From assembly GCA_019420085.1 (NCBI GenBank), contig JAHZHV010000188.1, positions 1 to 7,128 on the forward strand: 7,128 bases of DNA, read 5' to 3'. Below the pieces are notes generated by a model that was not told where the DNA came from, ran no database searches, and saw nothing but the letters and a program-made list of their open reading frames with translations. Both the position numbers and the translations under genes were made by a program. The stretch is from Christensenella sp. (GTDB lineage: Bacteria; Bacillota; Clostridia; Christensenellales; Maliibacteriaceae). Below, piece after piece: positions 6,701-7,128 of this stretch; position 1 is the stretch's first letter, and the number at the start of each line of letters is the position of its first letter.

Positions 6701-7128
6701 TGTTTCGCTGAAGCACGGGGAACATAAAACGGCGACGAACCTTCCTGCGGGGCTTTCCTATACGGTGACCGAGACGCAGGCCGACATGGACGGTTATGAG
6801 ACGGCGGCCGCGGGACAGGAAGGGACAATTCCGCACGACGGGGAAGCCGTGGCGTCGTTTACCAACACGAAGGACCTGCCCCAGGGCGCGCTGACGGTGG
6901 AAAAAACGGTAGAAGGCACGGCGGGTGAAAGAGACCGAAGCTGGGATTTTACCGTCACGCTTTCGGGGCGAACGGCAGAGGGAATCGACGCTTCAGCCGT
7001 CAGCGGCACATACGGGGATATGACCTTTGACGCAGGTGTTGCGCATGTTTTGCTGAAGCACGGGGAACACAGCACGGCGACGAACCTTCCTGCGGGGCTT
7101 TCCTATACGGTGACCGAGACGCAGGCCG
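3795..7128 (+). CDS. Large secreted surface protein: fibro-slime domain, SpaA/Cna-B-like domains and tandem repeats (3' end outside window)
   Basis: An uninterrupted frame of 1111 complete codons that runs off the window. Residues 1-29 are a signal peptide: basic start (K5, K9, R10), hydrophobic core 11-27, and a V-H-A cleavage site before Gln30. Residues about 58-378 match the fibro-slime/PA14-like domain of clostridial surface proteins: TIHLFDYW, GQFFPFN, HYFGLHMSTRFVQ, FSGDDDAWIFIDG (289-301), LGGIHDA, HTLDFFYLERGNTDSN (353-368). A SpaA-like domain follows (Lys385; E-box ETDVPAGY, Glu457; Asn506 candidate closing residue), then an unassigned beta-rich insert (507-655). A second SpaA-like domain has Lys668 and E-box EAQAPAGY, Glu742. 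Next comes an unassigned stretch (766-915), then two Cna-B-like repeats from 916 and 1031. Likely role: a wall-anchored adhesin or pilin-like stalk stabilised by intramolecular isopeptide bonds. The sorting signal would lie downstream. Family is confident, ligand unknown. Confidence 0.88.
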   Translation, partial: MRSGKETVKRILGWIVLAGLCIPAAMVHAQGFADAPASARSIADAPYLEHAASGVSPNGTTIHLFDYWLTQREDADASDPTPIDAGINDGHALLFSGNPGSRTDDWNRWTGDRNPYQGIVQNTLGGDGYPVLNNLQSQEVADAPGTESLAYLFDPDMQASGKKSFSDIQGLLQVDGDGYYYYDSRQNYAAFYEQSNAFVLYNYPGVVSGGASGAVGQFFPFNAATADAERIYYTPPGGQTGSWHTLMNASRSTDEVLNHYFGLHMSTRFVQQYGGHTTQERQKAVTYEFSGDDDAWIFIDGVLVADLGGIHDAASVKIDFSTGEIWLNGEEQEKTLGQLLGYGDVTLPDDTYHTLDFFYLERGNTDSNLHLKYNLVTIPESNLIKIDQIGDPVPGAEFTLYAAGDTAYENPIAKGVTDEDGTFLFLDEDGFPITIQSLFEQYGYGDADTGSDLVLVETDVPAGYRACGEIGLSFYRTAAGGVLLLSDSAWDHGAYAMAKVTATAPNVIRAAEHPDTKVTLSGSDAVDAPVMFAVVFQKQESGEWYPVYGDPLQGWTVMPDGAWNSILTAARESTYLFTLASSGAYQVEIDNLPGDIRSYYHICMDEDAAQYTVGYYYTSASSLADATQENTWRIDADPPRDAAQYALQRVFSMDLYVTNLKNQLFVQKVDELGNPVTDAAFDLYRAQDVTVQADGTAVIHDGARPCDSLVTTQTTQIPGLSGGGVFPTDGHVLENGAYYLIEAQAPAGYRKNETAVHVVIEDTGVYADAGRAGDGVSVLCGVGSVMRSMVQFAVDDGVDVTLHDIRAAAASNVTYRDGVMHWEDADWDRDVLHLQYANAASLLDYGLYEQTDAATIDELTVAAQQGWSKLLIAQCYRHDDSVDTSLKTDLAQLGYTDITALFSGTVTVRVANHRTGSLRVEKTVAGTAGETDRSWDFTVTLSGQTAGGLEASAVSGTYGDMTFDAGVAHVSLKHGEHKTATNLPAGLSYTVTETQADMDGYETAAAGQEGTIPHDGEAVASFTNTKDLPQGALTVEKTVEGTAGERDRSWDFTVTLSGRTAEGIDASAVSGTYGDMTFDAGVAHVLLKHGEHSTATNLPAGLSYTVTETQA
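6540..6884 (+). repeat. Cna-B-like repeat 1 (115 residues)
   Basis: Encodes residues 916-1030, from GSLRVEKTV to the FTNTKD closing strand and a short linker. The likely isopeptide triad is Lys922, Glu993 in YTVTET and Asn1024. The unit repeats after exactly 345 nt with long identical DNA blocks. Confidence 0.85.
6885..7128 (+). repeat. Cna-B-like repeat 2 (truncated by window end)
   Basis: Encodes residues 1031-1111 of the next repeat, starting GALTVEKTV with Lys1037 and reaching YTVTET (Glu1108). The closing Asn strand is outside the window. The last 55 nt (7074-7128) are identical to 6729-6783 in repeat 1. Other identical blocks include the stretch encoding SWDFTVTLS and the one encoding AVSGTYGDMTFDA. 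Confidence 0.85.

Noticed and set aside
6540..7128. CRISPR or other short-repeat array at the window end
   Set aside because: The repeat unit is 345 nt, in frame, and encodes a protein domain.

Overview
The window is GC-rich DNA, apart from one AT-rich patch. Strong GGAGG-type ribosome binding sites and a signal-peptide-bearing repeat protein of the clostridial fibro-slime/SpaA type point to a Gram-positive, probably GC-rich member of the Clostridia (gut Oscillospirales or Christensenellales-like). That placement is inferred from gene content only.

Region 1 (1-3080, plus strand) is the 3' part of a tightly packed operon. It holds the last codons of an unidentified gene, then a 5'-methylthioadenosine/S-adenosylhomocysteine deaminase (mtaD), a methylthioribose-1-phosphate isomerase-family protein (mtnA-like), and a class II zinc aldolase of the fuculose-phosphate type. 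Read together, they fit a variant of the 'DHAP shunt' for methylthioadenosine, the by-product of polyamine synthesis. MTA would be deaminated to methylthioinosine, cleaved by a phosphorylase (perhaps the truncated upstream gene), isomerised to methylthioribulose-1-phosphate, and split to DHAP and methylthioacetaldehyde. The isomerase is clearly divergent: it keeps the catalytic Cys and Asp but lacks several motifs normal in MtnA.

Region 2 (3081-3329) is a non-coding convergent junction. It carries a GC-rich hairpin terminator that ends the operon, and a second perfect hairpin with T-runs that ends the opposing gene.

Region 3 (3330-3794) contains a 61-residue ribbon-helix-helix protein on the minus strand. 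Beyond it is an AT-rich intergenic stretch (27% GC over 3541-3640) with a good plus-strand promoter, inverted repeats and a leader of about 225 nt.

Region 4 (3795-7128, running off the window) is one uninterrupted reading frame of at least 1111 codons for a secreted surface protein. It has a signal peptide, a fibro-slime/PA14-like N-terminal domain, SpaA/Cna-B-like isopeptide domains, two regions I cannot assign, and then tandem 115-residue Cna-B-like repeats that are nearly identical at DNA level. The window ends inside the second repeat, so the repeat number and the cell-wall anchor are not visible.

The most interesting points are the deaminase-first methylthio salvage operon with its divergent isomerase, and the small RHH regulator divergently placed against the promoter of a large repeat-bearing surface protein.
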